NCBI RefSeq assembly: GCF_963576675.1
Contig: NC_088916.1
Coordinates: forward strand, 82,601,501 to 82,665,500
From: Euphorbia lathyris
Lineage: Eukaryota > Streptophyta > Magnoliopsida > Malpighiales > Euphorbiaceae
Length of the DNA stretch: 64,000 bases
Direction: 5' to 3'
Under the pieces are notes generated by a model that was given only the letters and a program-made list of their open reading frames with translations, ran no database searches and had not been told where the DNA came from. The position numbers and the translations under genes were made by a program. Below, one piece after another: positions 10,632 through 23,169 of this stretch (within the stretch, counting starts at the first letter, position 1; every line of letters starts with the position of its first letter).

Positions 10632-13600
10632 ATGGTTCAACCCCGACAACCGCAAGATTCCATGGAGACCAGTGACCGAAAATATGAGGAACTGAGGGAG
10701 CACCTCGCGGAGCAGATCCAAGCTAGCCATGAGCGGCAGAGGCAAACCGACCAACGGTTCCTGGAGCTAGCCGCCTCCCTAGAAAACTTCAAACTGGAGG
10801 TTCTGGCTCTAATTCGACCCACCGTGGGAGGATTAACCCAGAGAAAGGAAGGAGTCCCTGAACAACAGCTTCCACAAATGGGTCCTACGGACCCTGAGGT
10901 AAGAAGACCCAACTATGTCCTTGTGCATAATGCTGATAGTGATAGTGATGACTTTGAGGGTATTGGGGATGATGCTACTGTTAGAACTACGAGGGATGTT
11001 GGGCCCGTTGACAACCGACGTGTGGATGTTGCTAGAGTATACCCAGGTCTAGGAAACTTTGATAGAGACGATGCCTTTAACTTAAAAATAGACTTACAAT
11101 CTTTTGGAGGCGAACTGGATATAGAGGGATTCTTAGACTGGTTATCGGAAGTTGAGTGTTTCTTTGAGTATGCTGGGATTCCTGATGAGAGGAAAGTGAG
11201 GCTGGTGGCGTATCGCTTGAAGGGTGGCGCATCAGTTTGGTGGGATCAGTTGAGGGAAGAAAGAAGAAGAGGGGGCAGAGATCCGATTAGATCTTGGCTA
11301 CGGATGAAGGCGATGTTGAGGGAGCGGTTCTTACCGCCAGATTATGAGCAGTATATTTACAACTCCTACAGGGGATGCTCTCAAGGGACCCGAAGTGTCC
11401 ATGAATATACCTCAAAGTTCTTGAGGCTTTCGGCAAGGGCCAACTTGTCAGAAACTGAAAGCCAAAAGACCTCTAGGTATCTAGAAGGGTTGAGATACAA
11501 CATCCAGAATCGTATTGGTACACAGATGGTGGTTCGGGTACAAGATGCCAGGAATTTAGCCCTCAAGGTTGAATCCCAACTAACCGGGAGATCCAAGAGA
11601 TCCGCCACTGCTGAGTGTACGCCTGGAGGAGGAGGCAATATGAAGTCCTATGACAAAGGCAAACATATGGCGAGTGCCAGTGGGGCCAAGTTCAGCAACG
11701 CTGGAAGAGGATCTGGAGGAGATACTAGGCCTTACAAGGAGGTACCTATACCACCTAAAAACAACAACCCATACGCCAGGCCAACCCTTTTTAAATGATT
11801 CAGGTGCAATGAGCCAGGCCATAGGTCCAACGAGTGTCCTAGGCGGAAGAGCGCCAACATGGTGGAAAGATATGAAGATGATTATGAAGAGGGGGATGAA
11901 GTGTTTTGTGAACCCTTAGGGGAATACGATGACGAGGCGAATGAGGAAAGACACGCCATTCATGTGATACGGCGGTTATTAGTCTCCAGCCGAGTAGAGG
12001 GCGATCAGAGGCACCAACTATTCAGGACTCGCTGTCTTGTGAACAGTGAGCGATGCAACGTAATAATTGATAGTGGTAGCCAGGAGAACATTGTGAGCAG
12101 CAGCGCCGTTCGGAAATTCGGGTTGTTGGCGGAGGCGCATCCTGACCCCTATAGAGTTGGATGGATCAAGGATGTGGGTGAACTCAGAGTGACCCAGAAA
12201 TGTAAGGTCCCTATTGAGATCGGTGAGTATAGGGACGAAGTCTGTTGTGACGTGGTCGATATGGATGCCTGCCACCTATTACTGGGCAGACCATGACAAT
12301 TTGATAACGACGCCATCCATGCCGGAAGAAGGAACACTTACAGATTTATGAAGGATGGGGTGAAGTTCGTACTTACGCCAATGATGAGAGAACCAAAGGC
12401 CGAAGAGAAGTCTACCTTGGTGGTCTGCCCCACACACAAATCATTTTTTAGCGACTGTGAGGAGAGCCAGATGGTGTATGTTGTAATGGTGAAGGCGAAT
12501 CACGAATCATCCAAAAAGGGCAAAAGGGAGATGTCGGATGAAGTGACCCGCCTACTTGGCGAATATCAACATCTGTTCCCTGAAGGGCTGCCAAGTGGGT
12601 TACCACCTTTGAGGGACATCCAACATCATATCGATCTTGTGCCTGGGGATAGTTTACCAAGCCTCCCATATTATCGAATGAGCCCAAAGGAGAACGACAT
12701 CACGAGACAGAAAGTGCAGGAACTCATCGAGATGGGATACGTTAGGGAGAGCATGAGTCCTTGTGCCGTTCTCGCTTTACTTACACCCAAGAAGGATGGG
12801 TCTTGGCTGATGTGTGTTGACAGCAGGGCCATTAACAAGATCACCATCAAGTACAAGTTCCCAATCCCAAGGTTGGATGATATGCTGGATCAACTTGGCG
12901 GATCCAAAGTCTTTTCCAAGATTGACCTCATGAGTGGCTATCATCAAATACGGGTTCGGGCTGGGGATGAGTGGAAGACTACTTTCTAGACCAGAGATGG
13001 ATTGTATGAGTGGTTAGTAATGCCATTCGGGATGACTAACGCACCTAGTACATTTATGAGGCTGATGAATCAGGTGCTCCGCCCGGTAATTGGCAAATTT
13101 GTAGTTGTGTATTTTGATGATATTTTGATTCATAGCCAGACCTTGGCGGACCATGTGGAGCACTTGCGGACAGTATTTGACCTGTTAAGGAAACACCAAC
13201 TATACGCCAACACTAAGAAGTGTGATTTTGTCATGGAGAGCCTGGTTTTCCTTGGGTTCATCGTTAGTGGCGATGGAGTCCAAGTTGATGGGGAGAAGGT
13301 AAGAGCTATCCGAGAATGGCATACTCCGAGGAACGTGGGGGACATCAGGAGTTTTCATGGGCTAGCAACCTTTTATCGGCGATTCATTAAAAACTTCAGT
13401 TCCATAGTCGCCCCGTTGACGAAATGTTTGAAGAATGGAAGGGGGTTCGAGTGGACGGATGCCCAAGAGGAGAGCTTCGCCCTGATCAAGGAAAAGTTGA
13501 GTACAGCGCCCGTGCTGGCGTATCCCAATTTTGATAAACTGTTCGAAGTTGAGTGTGATGCCAGTGGAGTTGAGATTGGTGGTGTCTTGATGCAAGAAAA

Positions 13601-15191
13601 GAGGCCCATCGCATATTTCAGTGAAAAGCTCTGTGAGGCAAGGCAAAAGTGGGCCACGTATGATCAGGAATTTTATGCTGTCGTTAGGGCGTTAAAAGTA
13701 TGGGAGCATTACTTGGTGGGGAAGGAATTCATCCTCTAAACTGACCACCAAGCCCTCAAGTATCTGGGGAGTCAGAAGCAACTTCGAAGCTCCATGCATG
13801 CCCGATGGTCCGCCTTCATAGATAAGTTCCCCTATAAACTTGTCCATAAGGCTGGAAAACAGAACAAGGTGGCGGATGCCCTGAGCCGAAGGGTGTCACT
13901 ACTAAAGACATTAAACCTGGAGGTCAAGTGTTTTGAACACCTCCGGGGAGAATACAGGGCGGATCAAGATTTTGGCGGTATTTGGGAAAAGTGCCACCAC
14001 CAGCATAGTGATGGGACGTATCACTTGATGGACGAGTATCTTATGAAGGGAAACCAACTTTGTTTACCATGCACTTCCATCTGTGAGAAGGTGGTGCGGG
14101 ATCTCCATGGCGGATGTCTGGGAGGACATTTTGGGCGGGACAAAACGTATGAAGCAGTGAGTTCCCGTTATTTTTGGCCTAAGATGAGAAGAGACGTAGC
14201 CTACTTAGTGGAACGATGCTATATCTGCCAGACCGCCAAGGGACACCCGACAAACGCTGGCTTGCATCTGCCCATGCCCGTGCCGGAAACTATATGGGAG
14301 GATCTATCCATGGATTTTATCCTGGGACTACCCAAAACTCAAAGAGGCGTGGATTCCATCTTTGTCGTGGTTGACAGGTTTTCAAAAATGGCGCATTTCA
14401 TACCATGCCGGAAGACCAACGATGCCTCCGCGATTGCCAAGCTATTCTTCAAAGAAATGGTCAGGTTACATGGCGTACCGAAGAGCATTGTATCAGATCG
14501 AGATACGAAGTTCCTAAGTAATTTTTGGCGGACGTTGTGGGCTCTTTTTGATACGTCTCTGAAGTTTAGTACCACCGCCCACCCTCAGACAGACGGGCAG
14601 ACAGAGGTGGTCAACCGAACATTGGGAAACTTACTGCGCAGCAAATGTAAGGACAAGCCCAGGATGTGGGACGTGGTTTTAGCCCAGGCTGAGTTCGCCT
14701 ACAATGGAGCGGTACATTCGGTCACCGGGAAATCCCCATTTGAGGTGGTATATATGAAGATTCCAAACCATACTCTTGATGTAGCACACCTTCCTAAAGG
14801 AAATGCGACCGCTACCCAGTTGGCCAAAGACTATGTACAGATGCACCAAGAGGTGAAAGACACTCTGGAGGAGAGAAACCAGAAGTTAAAGGCTAAGGTG
14901 GATGAGCACCGCAGGGACTTACAGTTTGAAGTTGGGGATGAGGTTATGGTCTATTTGGGCAAAGAAAGACTAGCCAGCGCCCCAAGCAGTAAGCTTCGAC
15001 CCAAGAAATACGGGCCTTATAAAGTCACCAAGAAGGTCAATGCCAATGCTTATCATATCGCGCTGCCAAATTGGCTTGGTAAAATGTCACCAGCTTTCAA
15101 CGTCCGTGACCTTAGCCGGTGGAAGCCGGATGGTCCTTTGGAGCTTGACAAGAATACACCAGCGTCTAGCTCTTCCAAAGAAGGAGAATGA
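10632..15191 (+). pseudogene. gag-pol polyprotein of the gypsy element, broken by four nonsense codons
   Basis: A single reading frame of about 1520 codons with no frameshift. In order: gag coiled-coil start and capsid-like region (10660-11600); a CCHC zinc knuckle whose first Cys codon is a stop (TGA 11796-11798); protease with DSGS (12068-12079); a stop in the conserved segment after protease (TGA 12294-12296); reverse transcriptase with YFDD (13110-13121), cut by a TAG at 12987-12989; RNase H, cut by TAA at 13737-13739 just before its DHQALK motif; integrase with an HHCC zinc region (about 14090-14240) and D, D, E positions in the 14300-14640 stretch. The frame ends at TGA 15189-15191, which overlaps the first bases of the 3' LTR. 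As it stands the polyprotein cannot be made in full without readthrough. Confidence 0.9.
15177..15188 (+). other. Polypurine tract of the gypsy element
   Basis: AAAGAAGGAGAA abuts the 3' LTR start TGATGCGG and is also the last coding part of pol. Its position fixes the LTR border. Confidence 0.75.
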
Positions 15192-15682
15192 TGCGGACAT
15201 CCTAGCTAGAGCCGGCGGATCCTAGGCGCATCGGATCCTAGACGCAGCCTGGCGGATCCTAAGGGGGGGCCACTAGAGTTGGCGGATCACTGGGGCGTAC
15301 GAGAGGGAGGATCCTCAATCTATTCCTGGGCGGATCTTCAGGTTTACTTCCTCCCGAAGGAATTCACCAACAACCCTGACACTCCGTACCTGTACCTTTG
15401 CACTGATTGTCGGGGCGTATTACATATTTTACCCTTTTGTTGATAACCTTATTGTAACCCTAGTAGGGGTAGTCCTTGTCCTTTTTGTTATCATTAGGGG
15501 GATGTATTTAAACCCCATTTTATAAGGATGAGGCAACTTTTATCAATCAAAAATCATTCTCCTTGAGAAACAAAGGTTTATACCTTGTTATATTGGGATT
15601 CACTCCTTCTAGTTTAGCTAGAGAAGAACCTCTTTGTTGGTTTACGATTAAAACCTTCATTTATCGCTTTCAATCTGTATCA
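15189..15682 (+). repeat. 3' LTR of the gypsy element
   Basis: A 494-bp repeat with the same termini as the 5' copy. It is followed by unrelated DNA (ttctcacaatt) rather than a primer site, which marks the element's right border. Confidence 0.9.
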
Positions 15683-17544
15683 TTCTCACAATTATAAGCA
15701 CATTTTTATTTATAATACTTCTAAAAGGTAAAAACATACCATTCAAAGAAATATGAAATACTAATAGTCAAAATGAAGAATTTGATCATTTGGAAGACTG
15801 GCATTGCAATAAGATTGTTACAGATAGTTTTTTTTCGGCATTCAAACACAACCTTCATGGGATGCGAGACTCTTCATTAGTCTAGTACTATCACTAATTA
15901 GAGACAAATCTTGCTCCAAATTAGTAATAATGCTTGTAATGGTTGGGACTGCGGCTGAGTTTGTTGGCTTTCCTCTGCTTTTGAATATAACTGTCTTTCC
16001 TGTCTGTTTGTAATGCAACCCCAAAAGAACACATTGCATTTAAATTGCAGTTAAGACATTTCCACCATTGTACTCCAGATCAGCATAACCACCTCTTTCT
16101 GCTATAATCTTTGATTTGTACTCCTGTTCGGATTCAACCATAATTCTTGCAAGACTTTGTGGCTCTGTGAATTATTTGTGGTAACATGCAGCAAGACTTT
16201 GTGGCTCTGTGAATTATCTGTGGTATCCTCTAATGCAATTCTGAGCCATATTCTATTGGGCTTCTACTTGTTCAATGTCTATTTCAACAGATTCTGCAAT
16301 ACTATATCTTAACTTAAGAAAACTAAAGCCAAAGTTATGTTATTTTGGTAATTGAAATTGAAAATTGAAAGAGAAACAAGTTCAGTACTGAATAAAAATA
16401 ATAAGATGGACAAAACACATAAAGTAAAAGCACAGTTTCGTATGTAAAGCATTAGTAATGGCAAACAAATATTATTGGCCAAATTTTGAAATTCAATTTG
16501 GTGCAATTCTTGCATATCATGTCTGACTATCAAAAGCTAAATCCAAAGAATATCAAATTTTATTTTGGTAATAGATAGAAAATCCAAAGAAAATAGGCCG
16601 ACTATTCAATAAATATAATAGAGCTAAAGGTGCATCATTCATTTCGACAAGCAATTCCATATAGCTCGCGAGCAAAAGTAATTTTCTCGCATCCCTCTAT
16701 ATGTAGTAGGTACATCTCCATGGGTAGTTCCATATAGCTCGCGAGCAATACCTTAGGTTTGTCAATAGTTTTGTTCAGTCTTACTTGCTCTACTTTCTAA
16801 AAAAGAACAAAATCCTAAAAAGTCTAAGAAAAAATAACGTTCTCTCTTATTTGATAAAAAAAATCACACTTTTTACTCTAAATTATACACAGTATTATAA
16901 TATTTTTCATTTAGCCAAATATTTTCCTCATTAATACCTAAACTAAACCTTCTTTAGAACCAATGCAAAAGACCTTTTGATTATATTTTGGTTACACTAG
17001 CAAGTGATAGATACTAAGAACTAGACGCGGTTACTTATCACAATACTTGTAATGAATTGAGTGTTAAATTTTAAACCTTGACTGAAAAGTAAAGATGAAA
17101 GGGTACAAGAAAAGAAAAGCCTTGAGATATCACCTTGTGAGGTTGTACACGTGTTCATACTTTCAAATATGGGATGTATTGAATAATGTAATACTTTTGA
17201 GAAAATCTTAGTTCGTTCAAGTTCATCTATATCATATGATTTAGATAAGTTGAGATTATTGAATGTCAGTGAAATAAGTCTTATCAAAGTTATAAGCTAC
17301 TTGGTTTGTTTGATTTCAAATATTGTTTTAAATCTAACACTTCCTTTAAGACAAGGAATGTTCAAAATGTGACCAAGTTGTTATAACCATTTATATAATA
17401 TTTTAACTCATTGTTTTATGTTATTTTTTAGTGGTTTGTCAGTGTTTGTCCCTAGTTGTTAGTGTATTTTACTTTATTCTTCTATTGAATGGAGTTTTGA
17501 GTGATTTGAGGTGTTTTTGGAAATAAAACAAAGTAATTAGATAA
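15683..17544. other. Intergenic DNA with small repeats; no assigned gene
   Basis: A minus-strand frame at 15842-16039, extendable upstream to about 16165, could be an exon (contains TNLEQDLSLISDSTRLMKSL) but matches no family I know. The phrase 'ccatatagctcgcgagcaa' occurs twice (about 16658 and 16730). Otherwise nothing is recognised. Confidence 0.3.
16149..16232 (+). repeat. Two-copy tandem repeat, period 42 bp
   Basis: The phrase beginning GCAAGACTTTGTGGCTCTG is repeated at 16149 and 16191 with one or two changes. Confidence 0.75.
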
Positions 17545-18155
17545 ATCTTCCAATAGACTGTTTGACCAGCTGACTGTAATTCTAGAATAAGAAGAAAAAC
17601 TAAAATCTGCCTAAAAACTTCAAAACCTTCCTTACTAAATTCTAAATCAATTATGGCAAGAAAATGAAGAATCCTTAAAGGTTGGGGACATATAAATATG
17701 CTTAAAAATACTAAAAAACCTTCCTTAATTATTTCCAAATCAATTATTGCAAGATAGAGCATCAATTAAAGACAGCGCTAGACATTTTAGGAGGTTTTTA
17801 TGTAAATAAGAGCCCCAAAACTCCTATAAGTAGGGAGCTTTGCTAGTTTGTAGGTCTATGCTCCAAACATCATTTTTATCTATGCTCCAAACACCATTTT
17901 TACATCATGTGTAGCTCATTTTCATTATCTTTAGCTTTCAATTGCATTGGTGGTTATAAATTATTTTATTCATTTCAGATCTAGTTCTTTTTTTATTGTG
18001 GCAAGGGTTAAACTAACCCATAGTTTAGACCTTGCAAAGCTCGACTTTGCTTTCTATTCACCTTGTGTTCTCAATATACTATTATATTAAAGTTCACATT
18101 TTCTTTCATCTACATCTTCTTCCATTTCTAGATTTCATTTAATATATTGTGGTCA
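17545..18155 (+). repeat. Promoter-like repeat, copy A (inverted copy at 28090-28658)
   Basis: Contains two direct internal units ('aaaaccttccttactaaattc' and 'aaaaccttccttaatta'), a TATA-like 'cctataagtaggga' at about 17823 and a leader with 'gcaagggttaaactaaccca'. The reverse complement of 28090-28658 matches it in the same order. The pair could be LTRs of separate insertions in opposite orientation or the terminal inverted repeats of one element spanning about 11 kb. No target duplication was found to decide. Confidence 0.65.
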
Positions 18156-18264
18156 GACAGGCATCCAAATCTGAGTACTATAGGATGTGAAAATCTTTGA
18201 GGATGCATGCCCAACTCGGAAAACTTTTCAGTGTACATTTAGCCAGAAATGAGACAAATAGCAG

Positions 18265-19405
18265 AAAACAAATGCAAAGAACAATGGTCTAAAGAGAGGA
18301 AAGTTAATACTTACATGAGCGGTGCTGGGAGGAGAAAACTCAACCTAGTAGGTCGGGTCTCCATCAAAGTAACAAGTGTAGGGAACCCCTAAAATGTTCA
18401 TAAGGGACATGTGTCACTCGAAGGTGGTAACCAGTGAGCCTAAGGCGCAACTCTTCGGAGCACCATCCATTCCTGCAGGAGGACCTCTTGAACTGTCAGA
18501 CATACCACAACCTCCACCAGATCAGCATGTGAACGGCCTTGTCTTCCTCATCTTCACCCGAGGACAACAAAAAGAAAAAGAAAAAGGGAATGCTCTAATG
18601 AGGTAAAATATATGTGTATGTGTCTGATTAATGCAATACCACTCATTCTATTAGTGGCAACCGAAGGACCAGCAACGAAAGGTTCTGGAATGGAGCCATG
18701 ATCCTCTATCGAGTATGGAGAAGGATCCTACAGAAGGCATGATAAGCACCCTCCACACTTGAGATTTTCACACTAAACCGGTAGAGACCAAGATCATCCT
18801 TCCCAGAAGCCTAGAGATCCACATCATATGATGTCTCTTCCTTGGGATATACTGTTGATATTCGGGCATGTGGGAGGGATCAATCTAGGTATCTACTGGG
18901 TTGGTACGGAGATCTCTAGTGTGGACGGTGGTGCTTATCCTACCTCCGGTAGGAGACTTCTCCCTGCTCGGACGAGGATCACGGCTCCCATTGTAGAGCC
19001 TTTCACTGTCCTTCCTTTTGTTGCCACTAATATAGTGAGTGGTACCTACATTATTCATACACATATCTTTTACCGTATTATTAGTGACTTGGGTGCATTC
19101 CCTTTTTTAACCTCGATAGAAGAAGAGGTAGATAGGGTCGGAGACCCATCTTGTGGAGGTCATGCTATGTTTGGCAGTTTAAGAGGTCCTCCTGCGGGCA
19201 TGGCTGGTGCTATGGAGGGTTGCACCCTCGGCTCACTAACTACCACCTTCGAGCGGTACATCTTCCTTACAAACATTTTTGGGGCGCCTTACATTCGTTA
19301 CTTTGAGGACCCAACCTACCCCGTGAAGTTTGCTCCTCCAGGAACCACTCATGTGAGTATTAGCTTTCCTCTTCCTAGATCCCCTTTCTTTGTGTTCTTT
19401 TTTCA
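18265..19405. repeat. Head-to-head inverted duplication of a gene fragment
   Basis: The arm 18265-18823 is an imperfect reverse complement of 18824-19405, with almost no spacer. The centre is the palindrome ACATCATATGATGT. Both arms keep the order of exon-like pieces. The plus-strand arm is open over 207 codons (18828-19451) and includes 'SGRRLLPARTRITAP' and 'FERYIFLTNIFGAPYIRYF', followed by a splice-like 'catgtgagt'. The other arm has the same parts with indels and 'catgtaagt'. I do not recognise the protein. A transcript through it would fold into a hairpin of over 500 bp. Confidence 0.75.
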
Positions 19406-19597
19406 TTTATTTGTCTCCTTTCCATCAGATCTTTGCTTCCCAAATCCCTGACACGATCCAAGTCATGAATGCAATGAAGCACTAATAACGCCTCGACAAT
19501 CATGATGTCCCAGTGATCTCCTGTTTGCATATGATATTAAATGAATGATATGTTTATATATACGAATGCTATGCTTATTATCTATTTTTTGTTAGTT

Positions 19598-19736
19598 TAT
19601 TCTACAGGCTATTCAATCAAATTGGTAAGGGAAGGCTTGCCCCCAATACACCCTTGTGGTGGGACCCCTCCCCGGACCCTCGCTCAGCGGGGACGCGTAA
19701 TGCGACCGGGCCGCCCTTTTTATTCTACAGGCTATT
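19598..19736 (+). mobile_element. 5'-truncated plant SINE (Au-like) with 16-bp target duplication
   Basis: The body 19614-19720 (107 bp) carries the 3' half typical of plant Au-type SINEs: 'acacccttgtggtgggac', 'ccccggaccctcgctcagc', 'gggacgcgtaatgcgaccggg' and a terminal T run. The tRNA-like head with A and B boxes is missing. It is flanked by identical TATTCTACAGGCTATT at 19598-19613 and 19721-19736, which proves insertion by target-primed reverse transcription of a truncated copy. It sits just downstream of the inverted gene duplication. Confidence 0.85.
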
Positions 19737-20105
19737 GTTAGGGAGGAGCAGTGAAGGGTTTAGGCTATTGTCAATATTTTGCACCTAAAAAAACTCAACA
19801 CAATAATATGACTTGAGTGAGAATATTCCTCTTGTAAAAGATGAATTTTGGTTGTCGATATATGTGGGCATAAAAGCCTTCTAAAGTGGACTTACTTGTC
19901 AGAAATAGTTTAAAAGAATTGCTTAGTTTGCCAAAATGGTTTAAGAGGACAGGGGTGAAGAGGAAAGGGAATTAGAGTTCTACTCTTACTACATATATTC
20001 TCTAGAAAATGAGATTACATCTAATACAAAATCACAAATACTAAAATTGTTTTCATTAATCATGTTCTCCTTTTCACTAAAATTCATTAACAATCTTGAT
20101 CAAGT

Positions 20106-20500
20106 TCAAGCTCTTAATAATTGACAATTGAATTTGAGGTTATGAATGCAGATGTTTATATCATCTATGTCTTCCATTGATTTCTCATCTTCCTCAATAA
20201 TGCATTCTTCACCCCAATTCAAACTCCATTCAACACCACATCCAATCACTCCCTTCATCCTTTCAGTTGGATAATTCTGATTTGGAAACTTCAAATTTGA
20301 TAAATCTTCAATTTGAAAATCTTGATTAGGACTTTCTAATCCATCTATGGAATCAGAGAAATCCTGATCCAACAACAGCTTGGAGCAGAACTCATACTCA
20401 TCTGTTTGACATCAACAAAATGATGATCAAGAAACTCCTTCACTGTCTATCGCGCTCTGATCTCTTAAAAGCACTTGCTCAAAAAATCCTTCCCTTTCCA
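20106..20500 (-). pseudogene. Unrecognised acidic coding fragment
   Basis: A minus-strand frame of 89 codons (ending at 20106) is rich in Asp, Glu, Asn and Gln (for example SIDGLESPNQDFQIEDLSNL). It is preceded upstream at about 20500 by a possible ATG with a short related-looking frame (EGFFEQVLLRDQSAID) separated by stops and a shift. Composition and wording resemble the start of a plant nuclear protein, but no domain is present and I cannot name a family. It is listed as a likely broken gene start. Confidence 0.25.
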
Positions 20501-20739
20501 TTGTTACCACATTGGAAATTCAGGCATGTCCTATATATAAGAATCCAATTATAAGTAAAACCAAAACTGGATATACTCTGACCATGAGATTTTTCCTGTC
20601 ACCATTTATATAATTGTGCAACCTAATGCCCGCACATGAACCAAAAATCCTTGCTCCTCTCCTCATGAAACCCCCCCGACCACACAAATGTAGTTGTGCC
20701 GGAGAAAACATCTACTTCTACAAATCTAGCATAGCTAAA

Positions 20740-22361
20740 ATTATCAATTTTTCCCCCTTTTAGTTATAAGAATGTTCTAGCCCTGAATATCACAATGTTA
20801 TACTTTGTTAGTGACCAAGACCTGGTACTATTTCATGGATTCATCGAGAGGAACCAATGTAGGAGGCGCCCCAGGGTCTGACAAGCCTACCAAGTTGAGG
20901 AAAGCATTAACAACGCCGAACTCAATTAGTTAAAATGCTATCCAGCTTCTTCTTCTCTATTAACTTTTAATGTCAAACTAATGAATTATCTTTTCAATAC
21001 AATTAATTTTTTTATTGTTGCTATTTTAAGTCTGATCCAACAATATTCTTAAAATAATTTATTTAGTGTTTTCATAAAAACCTTTTTAAACAAATCTTAT
21101 TTTCCATGAAAACTTTATTGAACACTTAAGCAAATTTGGATTTATATTTGGTTATTTGCGAGAACTCGATTAATCGAATATAAATACTAAATTTGATTAA
21201 GGTTTTTAGGCTTAGGCTGATCGAGGAAAGATTGTGTGTAGTTCAAAGCCTAATAAATTGAATTAATCGACAGGTTGTTACATCTTAATAATCAGATCAA
21301 AGTTATAAGTTGTTTTCTTGCTTAGTGTAAATAAGCCTTGAATTCTACTTTAACCTAAACATAATTTCTATAAATTCATATCTATTTAAACGATTTAACG
21401 ATTTTTCTATTAACCTCGAGAAAAGGAATTTAATCAAATATAAGTTTTTATTTATCAAAGTTTTCCTTATGGGATCAATATTTTTTTATTACTACAAGCG
21501 AAAGCCGTGCACTTGCGAAAATCGCTCAACATTGATCTAATTAGAATTATTTTTCTAAGTTTCTATGTATGATAAACTTATAATAATTTAAGTCACTCTT
21601 GACTTTTATGTAACTAACCATTGTAATAAATGGATTGAAATAGTGGGCTTATTATGTTATATCTTCGGGTCAAATACATGAATATCATATTATCATATCA
21701 CCAAACTTAGTTCTTAATATGTCATTATTTTCTATATATTATGATTTTACACCATAATTTAAATATTCTAGATCCCAATTCATAAATCACAAACCTTAGA
21801 AAATATATTTTAGACTTCTAATTTATAAATTTTTATCTTTAAAATATATTAAAAGTACTGATTTTACTAGTTTGACATAATTTAAAATCATTATTTGATA
21901 TAATTATAGACAGATTTTTAAAATGAATTATATGTAAATTTCCCTATATCTTATTCTTGCAGGCATGATGAATGACAAATCTACTAAGAGAGAGAGCTTT
22001 TTGGACAAAGCTAGCTAATATCAAGACGTTGCAAAAAGGCAGTGGACAAAAGAGAATTATAATGATGTAACAGAGGACGATGGCACCATTTAAGTGGTGC
22101 CACCTAATGAACAATTTCTATTATTTTCTGTATGGGACAGGATTTGTGCTGCTTGTTTACCATTTGCTTATCATCAAGCGCATTTTGGCCTTCTAGAAGG
22201 CATACTATTTAAGACTCCTTTTGGCCTTTAGGGCAACACACTTTTAGGACGCCTCCCTAATTTCAAAACAATTGTATTTTAACATATTAGTATTTTTCAT
22301 TTCCATTCTTTTTATTGGAGGTGTTAAACTCTTTCATTACTAGATTAGTATGACTTTGTGA
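20740..22361. other. AT-rich DNA without a recognisable gene
   Basis: A 32-codon frame at about 20837-20935 (starts MDSSRGTNVGG) is too short to support. No repeat structure was seen in 21000-21950. Confidence 0.3.
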
Positions 22362-22409
22362 GATCTACTCATTCTTCATGATTTTCATATCATGAAGAGT
22401 GTGTAGATC
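22362..22409. other. Small hairpin, 20-bp arms
   Basis: GATCTACTCATTCTTCATGA and TCATGAAGAGTGTGTAGATC pair with two mismatches around an 8-base loop (22382-22389). It could be a small RNA fold or a transposon core. No expression signal was seen. Confidence 0.5.
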
Positions 22410-22894
22410 CTTATGCATGGGATAAACACTCATGACAGAAAAATGTAAGTTTGATGTTCGATTGGGGTATTTATGCTTGAAGTATTCTTAGGTTGTGCAT
22501 CTAGTTTATATTAATCGACCATTAATATTGCATGTTGTTTGATTGTTGCTTTGAGAGAAGGATAATCTAATTAGAGTTGCGCCTAAGATGTTTGGCATAA
22601 GATTAGATAGAGATATTAGTTCGTTGTACTAGATAGAAAACGATTATAATAATAGATTATTTGTTTGTTGATTCACTGTGCCGATTTGGTGCTAAATGTT
22701 AGAGTATATGGTTTTCGTATAGCGATTAAGTTCTTTGACCATAGAGATATGGCAAGAACAAATGTCTGAATATCTTGCTTGTACGCTTATCAAATACCCA
22801 GTTGAATATACATCGCCTTATGCTCTGACGGATCTGTTTATCCCGTGCGCTTTTTTTTTATCATACTAGTCATTCATTTAACTTTGCCTGTGAG

Positions 22895-23092
22895 GGTCAC
22901 TTGGTGGCATTTACAGCCGATCCCAAGTCCGGACAAAGGAGGAGGGTTGCGGTTGGTTTTTGGCGACCAGTGTTAAACTTAGCCACATTTTATAATATGA
23001 ACCATAATATAAATATGGTGAGGGCGTTCCTTACTCAGCGACGTGCTACACTTCTTAGACCGGGGTGTAGTGAAAAATGTGCAAGGGTCTGA
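22895..23092 (+). other. GC-richer repeat-like island of unknown type
   Basis: This stretch is GC-richer than its surroundings and has an open frame containing DPKSGQRRRVAVGF and LTQRRATLLRPGCSEKCARV. Similar wording, starting 'gatcccaagtccgg', appears to me in unclassified plant repeats, but I cannot verify that here. No terminal repeats were found. Confidence 0.3.
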
Positions 23093-23169
23093 TTAGATAT
23101 GTCAGAGACTTATTAGTGTATGTTTCATGTATGTGATTATATCTTAATGATCTGAGTTAATATTTACTC

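Larger units (their letters stand above)
10087..15682 (+). mobile_element. Ty3/gypsy LTR retrotransposon, near full length
   Basis: The element has the order LTR (10087-10584), initiator-Met primer site (10587-10598), a single gag-pol frame (10632-15191), a purine tract (15177-15188) and LTR (15189-15682). Pol order is protease, reverse transcriptase, RNase H, integrase, which defines Ty3/gypsy. RT wording (SRAINKITIKYKFPIPRLDD) resembles the CRM/Galadriel side of the chromovirus branch, but no clear chromodomain follows the integrase, so the clade is uncertain. LTRs differ at only a few sites, suggesting a recent copy. No matching target duplication flanks it (GAGAA versus TTCTC), consistent with the recombined left border. 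Confidence 0.9.

Noticed and set aside
18394..18606. Plus-strand frame of 70 codons
   Set aside because: It is the antisense of the left arm of the inverted gene duplication.
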